A DNA stretch of 34,265 nucleotides. Origin: an uncultured Verrucomicrobiales bacterium. GTDB lineage: Bacteria; Verrucomicrobiota; Verrucomicrobiia; Limisphaerales; UBA1100. Position numbers and translations under genes: made by a program. Positions within the stretch are counted from its first letter, which is position 1, and every line of letters begins with the position of its first letter. Shown here piece by piece: positions 7,031 to 16,068 of the stretch. The stretch is taken from NCBI GenBank assembly GCA_913041895.1, contig CAJWKQ010000010.1, positions 1 through 34,265 on the forward strand, written 5' to 3'. Under the pieces are notes generated by a model. That model saw nothing but the letters and a program-made list of their open reading frames with translations, ran no database searches and was not told the origin of the DNA.

Positions 7031-8377
7031 ATGTTGAGCTTACACCATAACCGGCGCGATTTCCTTCATTCTGCTGTTGGATTGGCCGGCCTCTCGTTGC
7101 CAACTTTTTTTCAGGCGAAGGCTACCACTCCTACGCTGAAGCGGAAAGCCAAGTCCTGCATCATTATCTATACTTGGGGTGGTATGAGCCATTATGAGTC
7201 ATTCGACCCGAAGCCTGATGCACCTGCTGAAATAAGAGGCGAATTTAAACACATTAAAACATCTACCCCGGGAATCCACTTTTGTGAGCACCTCCCTCTT
7301 CTAGCCAAACATTCCGAAAAATTAGCAGTCGTAAGATCCGTCCATCACAAACACGGCGGTCACGGATCAGGTATGTACGTCAATATGACCGGGCATAACC
7401 CAGTCGGGGGCGTAAAAGCCAAAGGGCGTAAAAACTGGCCTTCGCTGGCCTCAATGATTTCCTATTTTCATAATCCAGCAAAGGGCACTCCACGGGCGAT
7501 CAGAATGCCCTACTCCATGTTTGATAATGGCGGACAACAGGCAGGTGAAGGAGCAGGATGGATGGGATCGAAATATGACCCCATACTGGTACGTACTCCT
7601 GCTGGTGAACCATGGCGCGGAGTAAACCGTTACACCGACCATGAACTGAACCTAAAACTTAATCTGGAAAAAAATCGAATTACTCAACGGCGCAACCTCC
7701 TTGGCCAACTCGACAATGCAGGCACTGAAGAAACCGCCTATAATCAACTAGATCACTATTCTCGCATGGCAGCTGATATGCTTCTAGGATCTCCAGTGCG
7801 TGAAGCTTATGATCTAGAGAAAGAGCACCCTAAGATTCGTGCGATGTACGGCAACCACATGGGAGGACAATCCCTTCTTCTAGCCAGACGTCTAGTTGAA
7901 GCAGGTGTCCCTGTTGTGCAAACCCTTCTTTCGGCAAGTGACCTCGCAGGAGGTAGCGGAGACAACTGGGATACTCATCGGAATCATTTTCCAAAAATGA
8001 AGGATCGCCTTCTGCCAGTTTTTGATAAGGCGGTATCGGGGTTACTTACTGACCTCGACATGAGAGGAATGCTAGAAGAAACCCTTCTGGTATTTCTAAC
8101 CGATTTTGGACGCACCCCAAAAGTGAACGGTAACGGAGGTCGCGACCACTACCCAAATGTCTATTCTTTGGCCTTTGCAGGCGGTGGGATTCAAGGCGGG
8201 CAAGTTTATGGTGCCAGTAATCGAAAAGGAACTGAACCCGCTGCAGGCGCCTGTTCTCCAGCCGATATCCATGCTACTGCATTCAAGGCAATGGGCATTG
8301 ACCCTTCCACTGAATTACACGATTCGCTGGATCGACCATTCCAGCTGTGCGACGGCAATCCTCTGCCATTGTTCTGA
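7031..8377 (+). CDS. DUF1501 twin-arginine exported protein
   Basis: The 448-aa product starts with a twin-arginine signal (NRRDFLHSAVGLAGLSLP, Arg8-Arg9). The DUF1501 core follows: IIYTWGGMSHYESFDPKP, VRSVHHKHGGHGSGMY, YGNHMGGQSLLLARRLVEAGV, WDTHRNHFPKMKDRLLPVFD, LTDFGRTPKVNGNGGRDHYP and GGIQGGQVYGAS. The fold belongs to the alkaline phosphatase/sulfatase superfamily, and the metal-binding Asp and His residues are present. The biochemical role of DUF1501 is not established. In Planctomycetota and Verrucomicrobiota it is usually encoded beside a DUF1549/DUF1553 cytochrome protein, which is absent here. The next gene, a PQQ-like propeller, starts 12 nt downstream. Confidence 0.92.
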   Translation: MLSLHHNRRDFLHSAVGLAGLSLPTFFQAKATTPTLKRKAKSCIIIYTWGGMSHYESFDPKPDAPAEIRGEFKHIKTSTPGIHFCEHLPLLAKHSEKLAVVRSVHHKHGGHGSGMYVNMTGHNPVGGVKAKGRKNWPSLASMISYFHNPAKGTPRAIRMPYSMFDNGGQQAGEGAGWMGSKYDPILVRTPAGEPWRGVNRYTDHELNLKLNLEKNRITQRRNLLGQLDNAGTEETAYNQLDHYSRMAADMLLGSPVREAYDLEKEHPKIRAMYGNHMGGQSLLLARRLVEAGVPVVQTLLSASDLAGGSGDNWDTHRNHFPKMKDRLLPVFDKAVSGLLTDLDMRGMLEETLLVFLTDFGRTPKVNGNGGRDHYPNVYSLAFAGGGIQGGQVYGASNRKGTEPAAGACSPADIHATAFKAMGIDPSTELHDSLDRPFQLCDGNPLPLF

Positions 8378-8389
8378 TTCTCTAAGCAC

Positions 8390-9730
8390 ATGAGAATCTC
8401 ATTTCTGCTATTATTCGTATCAATTCAAATTCATTGTGCCGATTGGCCCCAATGGCTAGGCCCGAAGCGTGATGCGGTTTGGCGGGAGGAGGGTATCATT
8501 GATACATTTCCCGAAGGCGGCCCAAAACTAAGATGGAAGACCCCTTTGAGTAGTGGCTATTCCGGCCCCGCCGTAGCCAATGGCCGAGTCTTTGTCATGG
8601 ACCGGGTTGCTGATAAGATTGATACAACTAAAGCCAAGCTACTACACAAGGGGGCCCCTCCTCGAAACCCTAATTTTTTACGTAAACTTTTTCCTGGGAA
8701 AGAACGTGTTGTTTGCCTGGATGAGACTAATGGAAAAATCATTTGGTCTCATGAGTGGAATTGCCCCTATACCACTGTAGCCACCTACGCGATCGGGCCG
8801 CGCGCCACCCCAACTGTAGATGGCGATCATGTTTATGCCCTTGGAGCTGAAGGCAATCTATTCTGTCTTTCCACGAAAACAGGTTCTGTGATCTGGAATC
8901 GTGATTTCAAAAAAGATTATGGACTCAATATCCCTGAATGGGGGACTGCAGCTCATCCCCTCGTCGAAGAAGATTTGCTAATCTGCCTGGTCGGAGGGAA
9001 AGGCACCACATGTGTGGCATTCGACAAAAAAACCGGAATGGAGGTTTGGAGGGCTTTGTCCTCTAAGCAACCTGGCTACTGTCCCCCTGTGATCCATTTT
9101 CTTGGTGACAAAAGACAGTTGCTAATTTGGCACGGTGATGCTCTTGAGGCATTAAACCCTCAAACCGGAAAAGTATATTGGTCAGTTTCCGTAAAACCCA
9201 CTTACGGAATGGCTATTGGCCAGCCCATGGCTGAAGGCAACCGTGTATTTATCATGAGCTTCAATCGTATTTCAGCCTGCATAGAAGTGGCCGACAACGG
9301 CAATGAAGCAAAGATCGTATGGCGAGGAAACACTCGAAACGGTGTCGGCGGTGTCCATAACACAGCTTTTCTGGAAAATGGTCATCTATATGCGTGTGGA
9401 AATGGTGGTAATTATATTTGTGCCAATCTTGATAGCGGCAAAAGGTTATGGGATACCTTTAAACCTGCAGCGGGAGAGCGCCCAGCCAGTTGGGCCAATG
9501 TGTTTACAGTAAAACAAGGAAATCGATTTTTCCTCGTAAATGACTTTGGTGAACTCATCATCGCCCACTTGAGCCCCGCGGGATATCGCGAAATAAGCCG
9601 TTCCAAGCTTATTGAGCCCACTCACCGGGTTGGCCACAGGACCCTTGTCTGGTCTCATCCCGCATTTGCCAACCGCCGCGTTTACCTTCGTAATGATCTC
9701 GAAATTAGATGTTACGATTTAGCTAAGTAG
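8390..9730 (+). CDS. Exported PQQ-like beta-propeller protein
   Basis: The 446-aa product has a signal peptide (about 1-16, ending IQIHC/A) and then DWPQWLGPKRDAVW, the standard N-terminal motif of these proteins in PVC bacteria. Repeated blades carry the PQQ-type pattern G-x-hydrophobic-x-W: TGSVIWNRDF, TGMEVWRAL, TGKVYWSVS and SGKRLWDTF, each preceded by a strand such as CLDETNGKIIW. The fold is that of PQQ quinoprotein dehydrogenases and BamB. The residues needed to bind PQQ cannot be assigned, so a scaffold or binding role is as likely as dehydrogenase activity. It is tightly spaced after DUF1501. Two paralogues lie at 18229 and 19987. Confidence 0.88.
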   Translation: MRISFLLLFVSIQIHCADWPQWLGPKRDAVWREEGIIDTFPEGGPKLRWKTPLSSGYSGPAVANGRVFVMDRVADKIDTTKAKLLHKGAPPRNPNFLRKLFPGKERVVCLDETNGKIIWSHEWNCPYTTVATYAIGPRATPTVDGDHVYALGAEGNLFCLSTKTGSVIWNRDFKKDYGLNIPEWGTAAHPLVEEDLLICLVGGKGTTCVAFDKKTGMEVWRALSSKQPGYCPPVIHFLGDKRQLLIWHGDALEALNPQTGKVYWSVSVKPTYGMAIGQPMAEGNRVFIMSFNRISACIEVADNGNEAKIVWRGNTRNGVGGVHNTAFLENGHLYACGNGGNYICANLDSGKRLWDTFKPAAGERPASWANVFTVKQGNRFFLVNDFGELIIAHLSPAGYREISRSKLIEPTHRVGHRTLVWSHPAFANRRVYLRNDLEIRCYDLAK

Positions 9731-9775
9731 ATTTCGGCTCGCTCCAATTACATCAATCCGTACAATCGCCACCAC

Positions 9776-10219
9776 ATGAACCCTGAAGAAAGAGCAAAGG
9801 ATCTGGGCGTTGAATTTACTAACCAAGAGTCGGGATATTTAAATCTGTGTATTCGGAGCGGCAATCTGCTCATCACTTCGGGCCACACAAGCACTGCCAC
9901 AGGCGTACTTGGAGCTGGCGTATCCGTTGAAGAGGGCTATAAGGCAGCTGAAGATTGCGCAAAAAAGATTTTAAACTCTGTGTACAATACACACGGAACC
10001 ATTAACGGACTGAAAGTGGTTAAACTTCTGGGATGCGTTTATTCAGCACCGGATTTCACCGATCAGCATCTTGTCATTAATGGCGCATCTGACCTTTTAC
10101 ACAAGATTTACGGCAAAGAGGGGGATGGATATCATGCTCGAAGTGCTCTTGGATTTGCCGCCCTTCCCACCGGTGCAGCGGTTGAAGTGGAAGCCATTTT
10201 TGAAATTATTGAAAAATGA
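9776..10219 (+). CDS. RidA/YjgF/UK114 family protein
   Basis: This 147-aa cytoplasmic protein has no signal peptide. Its layout matches the YjgF_YER057c_UK114-like subgroup rather than classical RidA: an RSGNLLITSGH strand, VSVEEGYKAAEDCAKKIL, then VKLLGCVYSAPDFTDQHLVINGASDLL, given here in part, and a closing HARSALGFAALPTGAAVEVE. Classical RidA hydrolyses reactive enamines/imines from PLP enzymes using the Arg of this C-terminal motif, which is present (HARSA). The exact substrate of this subgroup is unknown. The stop overlaps the sulfatase start (ATGA), so the two are probably translationally coupled. That is an odd pairing for a cytoplasmic deaminase-like enzyme. Confidence 0.9.
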   Translation: MNPEERAKDLGVEFTNQESGYLNLCIRSGNLLITSGHTSTATGVLGAGVSVEEGYKAAEDCAKKILNSVYNTHGTINGLKVVKLLGCVYSAPDFTDQHLVINGASDLLHKIYGKEGDGYHARSALGFAALPTGAAVEVEAIFEIIEK

Positions 10220-11646
10220 ACCGTGCTCTAATTCTTTTCCTCGTTTGGTTAACCTCTGATTCACTCTGGGCCAAACAGCCAAATATCATTTTTGTACTGG
10301 CAGATGATCTTGGCTGGGCAGAACTGGGATGTTATGGAAACAAATTTAACGAGACACCTCATCTAGATGCACTTGCTAAACGTGGACTTCGTTTCACTAA
10401 TGCATATGCCTCAGCTCCCGTATGTTCCCCCTATCGTGCCGCGTTTTTGACCGGCCAATATCCTGCGCGGGTGGGGATTTTGGATTACTTAAGACCAGAT
10501 TCGGATAATGGACTTTCGACCAAGCACATTACGTTGCCTAAATTGCTAAAAAAAAATGGCTACACAACCGGAATGATCGGCAAATGGCATCTATCGGGAT
10601 ACAAATATCATGGAGCTAATAAAGTCGTCCGACCAACCGACCATGGTTTTGACTGGAACACAGGCAGTGAAATTAAAGGTGTGGGAAATGGGGCGAATTT
10701 TTTCCCATACGTTTTCCGTACTCAACCCATCAGCTGGATCGATTTGCCAAAGAATAAGCTAGGCAAGGATGAATACCTAACTGACCGGCTAAATCGTGAA
10801 GCCATAGATTTTATTGAAAGAAGCAAGACAAAGCCCTTCTTTCTCTATCTGGCCCATTACGCTCCTCACACTATTCTAAATGGCAGGTCCGATCTGGTAG
10901 AAAAATACCGCAAGAAACACCCTCCCGGTAAAAGCACTCGGGATCGGTGCTATTTATGCAAAGATTCAGGTCACGAAGGTGACGCCTTAAATCATTGGGC
11001 CGGCGATTATAACCCCCACTTAGGAGCAATGCTCGAAAGCATCGATGAAGGCATCGGGCTCATCGTAAAAAAACTCAAGGAACTCGATTTAGAAGAAAAC
11101 ACCATTTTAATATTTACCAGCGATAACGGAGGCGAATTGAATGTCACTTCAAATGCCCCTCTGCGCGGAGGCAAAAGCCAATTATATGAAGGCGGAATAC
11201 GAGTTCCACTTATTATCAGCTGGCCTAAAGAAATCCCTCAAAATAAGACATCAGAGCAACCAACTTCAAATGTCGATTTTTACCCAACTCTTTTGAAAGC
11301 CGCCGATATTACACCAGATAAATCTCAAGCCCTTGATGGCGTATCAATATTGCAAACCTTGTGCAACCCGGAGGTAGCGCCCACACGCAAAGCCCTACAC
11401 TGGCATTATCCATTGGAGAAACCGCATTTTCTTGGCGGAAGATCAAGCGGCGCCATTAGAGTCGGAGATTGGAAATTAATTGAAAATTTTAGCGAAAACT
11501 CCCCTGAACTATATCATTTAGCTAGTGATCCAAGCGAAAAAACCAACCTCGCCAGTCAACGTCCTGATAAACTCCGTGAACTTTTGACCCAATTGATTCA
11601 ATGGCGCAAATCAATCGGCGCTACTAAGGAACCTCCAAAAAGATAA
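10216..11646 (+). CDS. Exported formylglycine sulfatase (arylsulfatase A-like)
   Basis: The 476-aa S1-family sulfatase has a signal peptide (1-19, ending LWA). The metal site starts with ADDLGW (Asp30, Asp31). The sulfatase signature is C70-S-P-Y-R74, where Cys70 is oxidised to formylglycine by an anaerobic or FGE-type maturase that is not in this window. GMIGKWHLSG and FTSDNGGELN (second metal-binding Asp/Asn) follow, and the C-terminal GDWKLIENF...ELYHLASDPSEKTNLA is typical. It would remove sulfate esters from an exported glycan or other sulfated compound. A CYLCKDSGHEGDALNHW segment carries an extra Cys pair not usual in the family. It starts inside the RidA stop codon (ATGA, 4-nt overlap). 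Confidence 0.93.
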   Translation: MNRALILFLVWLTSDSLWAKQPNIIFVLADDLGWAELGCYGNKFNETPHLDALAKRGLRFTNAYASAPVCSPYRAAFLTGQYPARVGILDYLRPDSDNGLSTKHITLPKLLKKNGYTTGMIGKWHLSGYKYHGANKVVRPTDHGFDWNTGSEIKGVGNGANFFPYVFRTQPISWIDLPKNKLGKDEYLTDRLNREAIDFIERSKTKPFFLYLAHYAPHTILNGRSDLVEKYRKKHPPGKSTRDRCYLCKDSGHEGDALNHWAGDYNPHLGAMLESIDEGIGLIVKKLKELDLEENTILIFTSDNGGELNVTSNAPLRGGKSQLYEGGIRVPLIISWPKEIPQNKTSEQPTSNVDFYPTLLKAADITPDKSQALDGVSILQTLCNPEVAPTRKALHWHYPLEKPHFLGGRSSGAIRVGDWKLIENFSENSPELYHLASDPSEKTNLASQRPDKLRELLTQLIQWRKSIGATKEPPKR

Positions 11647-11786
11647 ACTCTTATTTGCGTGGTATTATGACACCAAATTTGACCCTTTTATTTTTGGCAA
11701 TCAGGCTTAAAATGCCTCGGCAATCGAACGCCAATTGCGAAGTTAAACTTAATAGGTCATACCAAATATAGGTTTGGTTCTCACTA
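11647..11786 (+). promoter_or_regulatory. Candidate control region of the lipid operon
   Basis: This is the only gap of any size between the sulfatase and the lipid operon. It holds a TTGACC (11679-11684) without a well-spaced -10 and two GGCAATC direct repeats, at 11696-11702 and about 23 nt further on. It also holds a short AGGC/GCCT hairpin at 11703-11717 and an 11-base palindrome with arms AAGTT/AACTT at 11740-11750. The repeats and palindrome could be operators, but no promoter can be set with confidence. Confidence 0.25.
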
Positions 11787-12722
11787 TTGAAAAATAATCT
11801 CAAATCTGCTTTCCGGACTTTTGATTCCGGGTATCGTGATGGATTGACTGAAGAAGCCTCTCATTCTCTTGATCTTGCCAGGTGCTTTTCACTAGTTTTC
11901 CTGCATGCAGGATGCCTAGGGATTATTTGGGTCGGGTGGAGCTGGCTGGCCATTATCGTTGCCCTCGCCCTGTATTTCACCCGCATGTTTGCTATCACCG
12001 CATTCCTCCACCGCTATTTTTCACATCGCACATTCAAAACCAATCGTTTTATCCAGTTCCTTTTTGCAGTCGCTGCATCAACAGCAGTTCAGAGGGGGGC
12101 ACTGTGGTGGGCTGCGCATCACCGTAAGCACCATCAAGAATCCGACAAGGAAAGAGATGTTCACTCGCCTCATACCCACAATTTCCTTTGGGCACACATT
12201 GGCTGGATTGCAAGCCCCAAGAATTTTGAAACTGACTATAATTCAATAAAAGACTTTGCCAAATACCCCGAGCTAGTTTTTCTCAATCGCTTCAACAAGT
12301 TAGTACCTGCAATAATGGCTATAGGACTTTATTTTCTCGGCGATTGGGCTGCTTCACAATGGGCATCATTGCAGACAAGTGGGTGGCAAATCTTGATTTG
12401 GGGATTCTTTGTAAGCACCACCCTTCTTTTCCACGGAACCTCAACCATCAATTCCTTAGCTCATATTTATGGAAAAAAGAGATTTGATACCGGCGACCAT
12501 AGCCGAAACAATTTTTGGCTGGCTCTAATTACCCTTGGAGAAGGATGGCACAATAATCATCATCACTACATGCATTCCGCCCGACAAGGTTTTTACTGGT
12601 GGGAAATCGATCTTACCTATTACGTGTTGAAAATTATGTCCTGGCTTGGATTGATCCATGATCTCAAACCAGTACCTGCCCGTGTGCTCGAAGAAGGGCG
12701 TAAAATCGATTCTGAGGATTGA
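11787..12722 (+). CDS. Membrane acyl-lipid/acyl-CoA fatty acid desaturase
   Basis: This 311-aa integral membrane di-iron desaturase is of the delta-9 (stearoyl-CoA/DesC) type. The three histidine boxes are complete: HRYFSH, HRKHH and HNNHH, with the typical WWAAHH, GEGWHNNHHH and YYVLKIMSWLGLIHDLK contexts. Hydrophobic segments surround the first box and the region between boxes two and three. It introduces a cis double bond in acyl chains, making the substrate needed by the methyltransferases of the same operon. The start is a TTG at 11787; the first in-frame ATG lies just before the first His box and would delete the N terminus. Its stop overlaps the next start (TTGA). It is the first gene of the operon ending at 19617. 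Confidence 0.93.
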   Translation: MKNNLKSAFRTFDSGYRDGLTEEASHSLDLARCFSLVFLHAGCLGIIWVGWSWLAIIVALALYFTRMFAITAFLHRYFSHRTFKTNRFIQFLFAVAASTAVQRGALWWAAHHRKHHQESDKERDVHSPHTHNFLWAHIGWIASPKNFETDYNSIKDFAKYPELVFLNRFNKLVPAIMAIGLYFLGDWAASQWASLQTSGWQILIWGFFVSTTLLFHGTSTINSLAHIYGKKRFDTGDHSRNNFWLALITLGEGWHNNHHHYMHSARQGFYWWEIDLTYYVLKIMSWLGLIHDLKPVPARVLEEGRKIDSED

Positions 12723-13996
12723 AACCAAAACTCGCTATAATCGGCACGGGCATTTCGGGGCTAGGATGTGGACATTTCCTGCATAAGGATTTTGATATAA
12801 ATCTTTACGAACAGAACGAACACATAGGCGGCCACTCCCTCACGGTAGACGCAAAAGAAAATAATAAGCAGATCCCTATCGACATGGGGTTCATGGTCTT
12901 CAACAAAAAAACCTATCCTAACCTTACTCGTCTATTTGATGAGCTTGATGTTGGCTATAAAAACTCAAACATGTCTTTTAGCGTTCAACATACTGGGCAA
13001 AATATTGAATATTGCGGATCAAGCCTAAACCACCTCTTTGGGCAGAGAAAAAACATTTTCAACCTGCGCCACTGGAGAATGTTGATGCAAATTAACCGCT
13101 TTAATAATGAAGCCCGGGAAGCTTTGGAAGCAGGCCAGTTTGATACGCTTACGCTAGAAGAATACGTTAAAGTAAAAAATTATGGGGAGGATTTTTTTCA
13201 ACTCTATATTGTCCCCATGAGCTCTGCTATCTGGTCCACTCCGCCCAAGCTCATGCTCCAGTTTCCAGCCACTACTTTGCTGCGGTTTTTTAATAATCAC
13301 GGGTTCCTTGGCATGAACACTCAACACCAATGGCTTACCCCTAAGGGAGGCTCACGTGAGTATGTAAAAAAGCTCACAAAACCTTTTAGAGATAAAATCT
13401 CAACCAATAATAAAATTCTGAAGGTATCTAGGGCAGACAAGAGGGCAACTGTCCATACAGCTGATGGACAATCACACTCTTACGACAAGGTCATCCTTGC
13501 TGGTCACGCCGACCAATCACTCGCACTGTTAGACTCACCTAAACTGGAGGAAAAGCAGGAGTTAAGTAAGTTCAAATACCAAAAAAATATTGGTACTTTG
13601 CATACAGATCCAACCTCAATGCCTCAAAATAAACTATGCTGGGCTTCCTGGAACTATCGGATTAAAGAGAATACGCACGGCGAGCTCATTCCTAGAACAA
13701 TCTATTGGATGAACAATCTCCAAAATGTATCCAAAGAAACCAATTATTTTGTGAGCATTAACGGAGAAGATGAAATCAACCCCAAAAGAATCATTAAGCA
13801 GGTAGAGTTTGAGCACCCTCTCTTCGACTCTGCTGCTGTGCATGCTCAAAGTAAATTGCATTCGCTAAATCAACGCTCGCTGGATCAAACAGTTTATTTT
13901 TGCGGTAGTTATTTTAAATATGGTTTTCACGAGGATGCCTTAAATTCTGCTGTAGACCTTTGTTCAATCATATTAGGGAGGCCGCTATGGAGTTGA
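12719..13996 (+). CDS. FAD-dependent amine-oxidase-type oxidoreductase of the CFA cluster
   Basis: The 425-aa flavoprotein opens with the Rossmann motif LAIIGTGISGLGCGHFL (GxGxxG) and YEQNEHIGGHSLTVD, where the acidic residue contacts the FAD ribose. The C-terminal FCGSYFKYGFHEDALNSAV closes the FAD site. It belongs to the flavin amine oxidoreductase superfamily, specifically the branch repeatedly found beside DUF1365 and CFA synthase genes. Its reaction is not established. By analogy with modified-fatty-acid operons it may oxidise or desaturate a methylated acyl chain. No signal peptide is present. It starts at a TTG inside the desaturase stop codon (TTGA) and overlaps the DUF1365 gene by 10 nt, so strong translational coupling is likely. 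Confidence 0.88.
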   Translation: MKPKLAIIGTGISGLGCGHFLHKDFDINLYEQNEHIGGHSLTVDAKENNKQIPIDMGFMVFNKKTYPNLTRLFDELDVGYKNSNMSFSVQHTGQNIEYCGSSLNHLFGQRKNIFNLRHWRMLMQINRFNNEAREALEAGQFDTLTLEEYVKVKNYGEDFFQLYIVPMSSAIWSTPPKLMLQFPATTLLRFFNNHGFLGMNTQHQWLTPKGGSREYVKKLTKPFRDKISTNNKILKVSRADKRATVHTADGQSHSYDKVILAGHADQSLALLDSPKLEEKQELSKFKYQKNIGTLHTDPTSMPQNKLCWASWNYRIKENTHGELIPRTIYWMNNLQNVSKETNYFVSINGEDEINPKRIIKQVEFEHPLFDSAAVHAQSKLHSLNQRSLDQTVYFCGSYFKYGFHEDALNSAVDLCSIILGRPLWS

Positions 13997-14754
13997 AGTC
14001 ATGTATCTATGAATGCCGGATAATGCATCATCGCTTCAGCCCCAAGGAGCATCAGTTTCTTTACAGAATATTCATGTTTGGCATCTGTTTAGATGAAATC
14101 GATGAACTCTCCAGAAGATTTATTTTATTAAGCCATAACCGATTTAATCTTTTCTCATTTTATGATCAAGATCATTTGCAAAAGGACAACCGAAGTGCGA
14201 AAGAAAAGATAATAGCATATGCCCATGAAAATGGATCGAATGTCACCGATGATTGCCATGTACAACTAATTACCTTACCTCGCATTGCAGGCTATATATT
14301 TAATCCAGTTTCATTTTATTTCATTTTCAATGAAAAAAATGAACCAATTTGTGCTGTTGCAGAAGTGAGCAATACATATAGGGAAATGAAGCCTTACCTG
14401 TTAACTCAATACACCAATGATCGATTCAGACTTCGTGTGCCCAAATATTTTTATGTATCCCCTTTCTCAAGCCTGGAGCTGGAATTCGACTTTGATCTCA
14501 AGGTACCCAACAAAAAACTCGACATAAAAATAGATGAATTTGAGGCAGACCGAAAAATATTAGCCAGCTCTCTGAGCGGAAACGCCTTTCCTTTTACCGG
14601 AAAGAGACTCATCTGGTATGCAATAAAATACCCACTATTGACGCTTAAAGTCATTACCCTTATTCACTGGCATGCCCTGCGTTTAAAACTTAAAGGCCTA
14701 CATCATCATCCAAAAGATGAGAACCCTCATTTGCAAAAACCCATATTAAGGTAG
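13987..14754 (+). CDS. DUF1365 family protein of the CFA cluster
   Basis: The 255-aa product starts at the ATG at 13987 (MELKSCIYECRIMHHRF). AGGGAG lies seven bases upstream, a good ribosome binding site that rules in favour of this start over 13960. DUF1365 hallmarks are the N-terminal Y-x-x-x-x-x-H-x-R-F, RFNLFSFYDQDH, LITLPRIAGYIFNPVSFYF and EVSNTYREMKPYLL. The closing segment LIHWHALRLKLKG follows near the C terminus. The family is almost always encoded between an FAD amine oxidase and a CFA synthase. It is thought to help modify acyl chains, but no reaction is proven. It probably associates with the inner membrane through the hydrophobic C-terminal part. It is followed by the CFA synthase after 24 nt. 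Confidence 0.92.
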   Translation: MELKSCIYECRIMHHRFSPKEHQFLYRIFMFGICLDEIDELSRRFILLSHNRFNLFSFYDQDHLQKDNRSAKEKIIAYAHENGSNVTDDCHVQLITLPRIAGYIFNPVSFYFIFNEKNEPICAVAEVSNTYREMKPYLLTQYTNDRFRLRVPKYFYVSPFSSLELEFDFDLKVPNKKLDIKIDEFEADRKILASSLSGNAFPFTGKRLIWYAIKYPLLTLKVITLIHWHALRLKLKGLHHHPKDENPHLQKPILR

Positions 14755-14778
14755 TCGATAATCAAAAAACCCCATTGG

Positions 14779-16068
14779 ATGCAACGAAACACACAATATC
14801 AAAAAACAGCAGGCGACGAGACGGATGGTCGTTCGGCTACTTTTTGGCAAAAACAGTGTCGAAAGCTTATCCACCAAGCATTCTGTAAAATGAAACGAGG
14901 ACGTCTCATTATCAGGATGCCTGAGGGAGACTCGTGTAATTATGGTGAAGACGAAAACGCAGAACCAGCAATCATCCATATTCGCTCCCACAATTTTTTT
15001 GCAAAATGTGTGCAGTACGGTGACATCGGGCTTGGCGAATCTTACGTCGATGGTGACTGGGATACCGATGATATTTCTGCAGTCGTGGCATGGTTTATAT
15101 TAAATATCGATAATGCCCCCTCCATATCTGGCTCTAAGACAAAAACAGTAGCTATCAACTTCCTTAAAATCATCAACCGCATAGAGCATTTACTTCGGCC
15201 AAACAGCTTGAAGATGAGTAAGAACAATATTCACGAGCACTACGATCTGGGTAATGATTTCTATAAGTTGTTTCTGGACAAAACCATGACCTATTCCTGT
15301 GCTTATTATGAAAATTCGAATTATAGTTTATGTGAAGCGCAAACAGCCAAATATGATCGTTTATGCAGGAAGTTAAATATCAAGCAATCAGATCATGTAT
15401 TGGAAATTGGATGTGGCTGGGGGGGGTTTGCTGAATATGCCGCCGGAAAATATGGATGTCAGATTACGGGGATCACTATATCTGGAGAACAACTGAAATT
15501 TGCTAAAGCCCGGATAGAAAAAGCAAATCTATCTGAAAAGGTAAAACTCCTGTTTCAAGACTACCGACACATTAAAGGTCAATTTGATAAAATTGTTTCC
15601 ATTGAGATGCTCGAAGCAGTGGGGGATGCTTATTTGGAGGACTATTTCAAACAATGCAACCAACTACTCAAGCCTGAGGGTTTATTGGGAATTCAAATCA
15701 TCACCTGCCCCGACTCACGCTACAAACAACTTCGAAATGGAACCGACTGGACCCAAAAGCATATCTTTCCGGGCTCACTCCTGCTCGCCCAACATCGCGT
15801 TGCCGAAGCTATGGAAAAAGCTGGATCTCTTTTTCTCTATTCTTGGGATGAATTCAGCCAAAACTATGCCCGCACTCTTAAAGCATGGCATGAACGTTTT
15901 AATGAATCATTGGAAGAAGTACGCTCACAAGGTTTTGATGAGAAATTTATACGCAAATGGAATTACTATCTTTGTTACTGTCATGCGGGATTTACCATGC
16001 GCAATGTAGGCGTCGCTCAAGCCATTTATACTCGGCCAAATAATCTGAGCTTAAGGGAGTATTCATGA
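14779..16068 (+). CDS. cfa: Cyclopropane-fatty-acyl-phospholipid synthase
   Basis: The 429-aa product has the two-domain layout of bacterial Cfa: an N-terminal lipid-binding region with GDIGLGESYVDGDWDTDD (about 81-98), then a class I methyltransferase. The AdoMet motif is VLEIGCGWGGFAEYAA (GCGWGG, 211-216). Bicarbonate/active-site residues by alignment to E. coli Cfa are Cys174 (TYSCAYY), Glu279 (SIEMLEAVG), His in WTQKHIFPGS and Tyr in NYARTLKAWHERF. It adds a methylene group from S-adenosylmethionine across cis double bonds of membrane phospholipids. It probably acts on products of the desaturase at 11787. Its stop overlaps the next gene (ATGA at 16065). A methyl-adding rather than ring-forming variant cannot be excluded. 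Confidence 0.93.
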   Translation: MQRNTQYQKTAGDETDGRSATFWQKQCRKLIHQAFCKMKRGRLIIRMPEGDSCNYGEDENAEPAIIHIRSHNFFAKCVQYGDIGLGESYVDGDWDTDDISAVVAWFILNIDNAPSISGSKTKTVAINFLKIINRIEHLLRPNSLKMSKNNIHEHYDLGNDFYKLFLDKTMTYSCAYYENSNYSLCEAQTAKYDRLCRKLNIKQSDHVLEIGCGWGGFAEYAAGKYGCQITGITISGEQLKFAKARIEKANLSEKVKLLFQDYRHIKGQFDKIVSIEMLEAVGDAYLEDYFKQCNQLLKPEGLLGIQIITCPDSRYKQLRNGTDWTQKHIFPGSLLLAQHRVAEAMEKAGSLFLYSWDEFSQNYARTLKAWHERFNESLEEVRSQGFDEKFIRKWNYYLCYCHAGFTMRNVGVAQAIYTRPNNLSLREYS

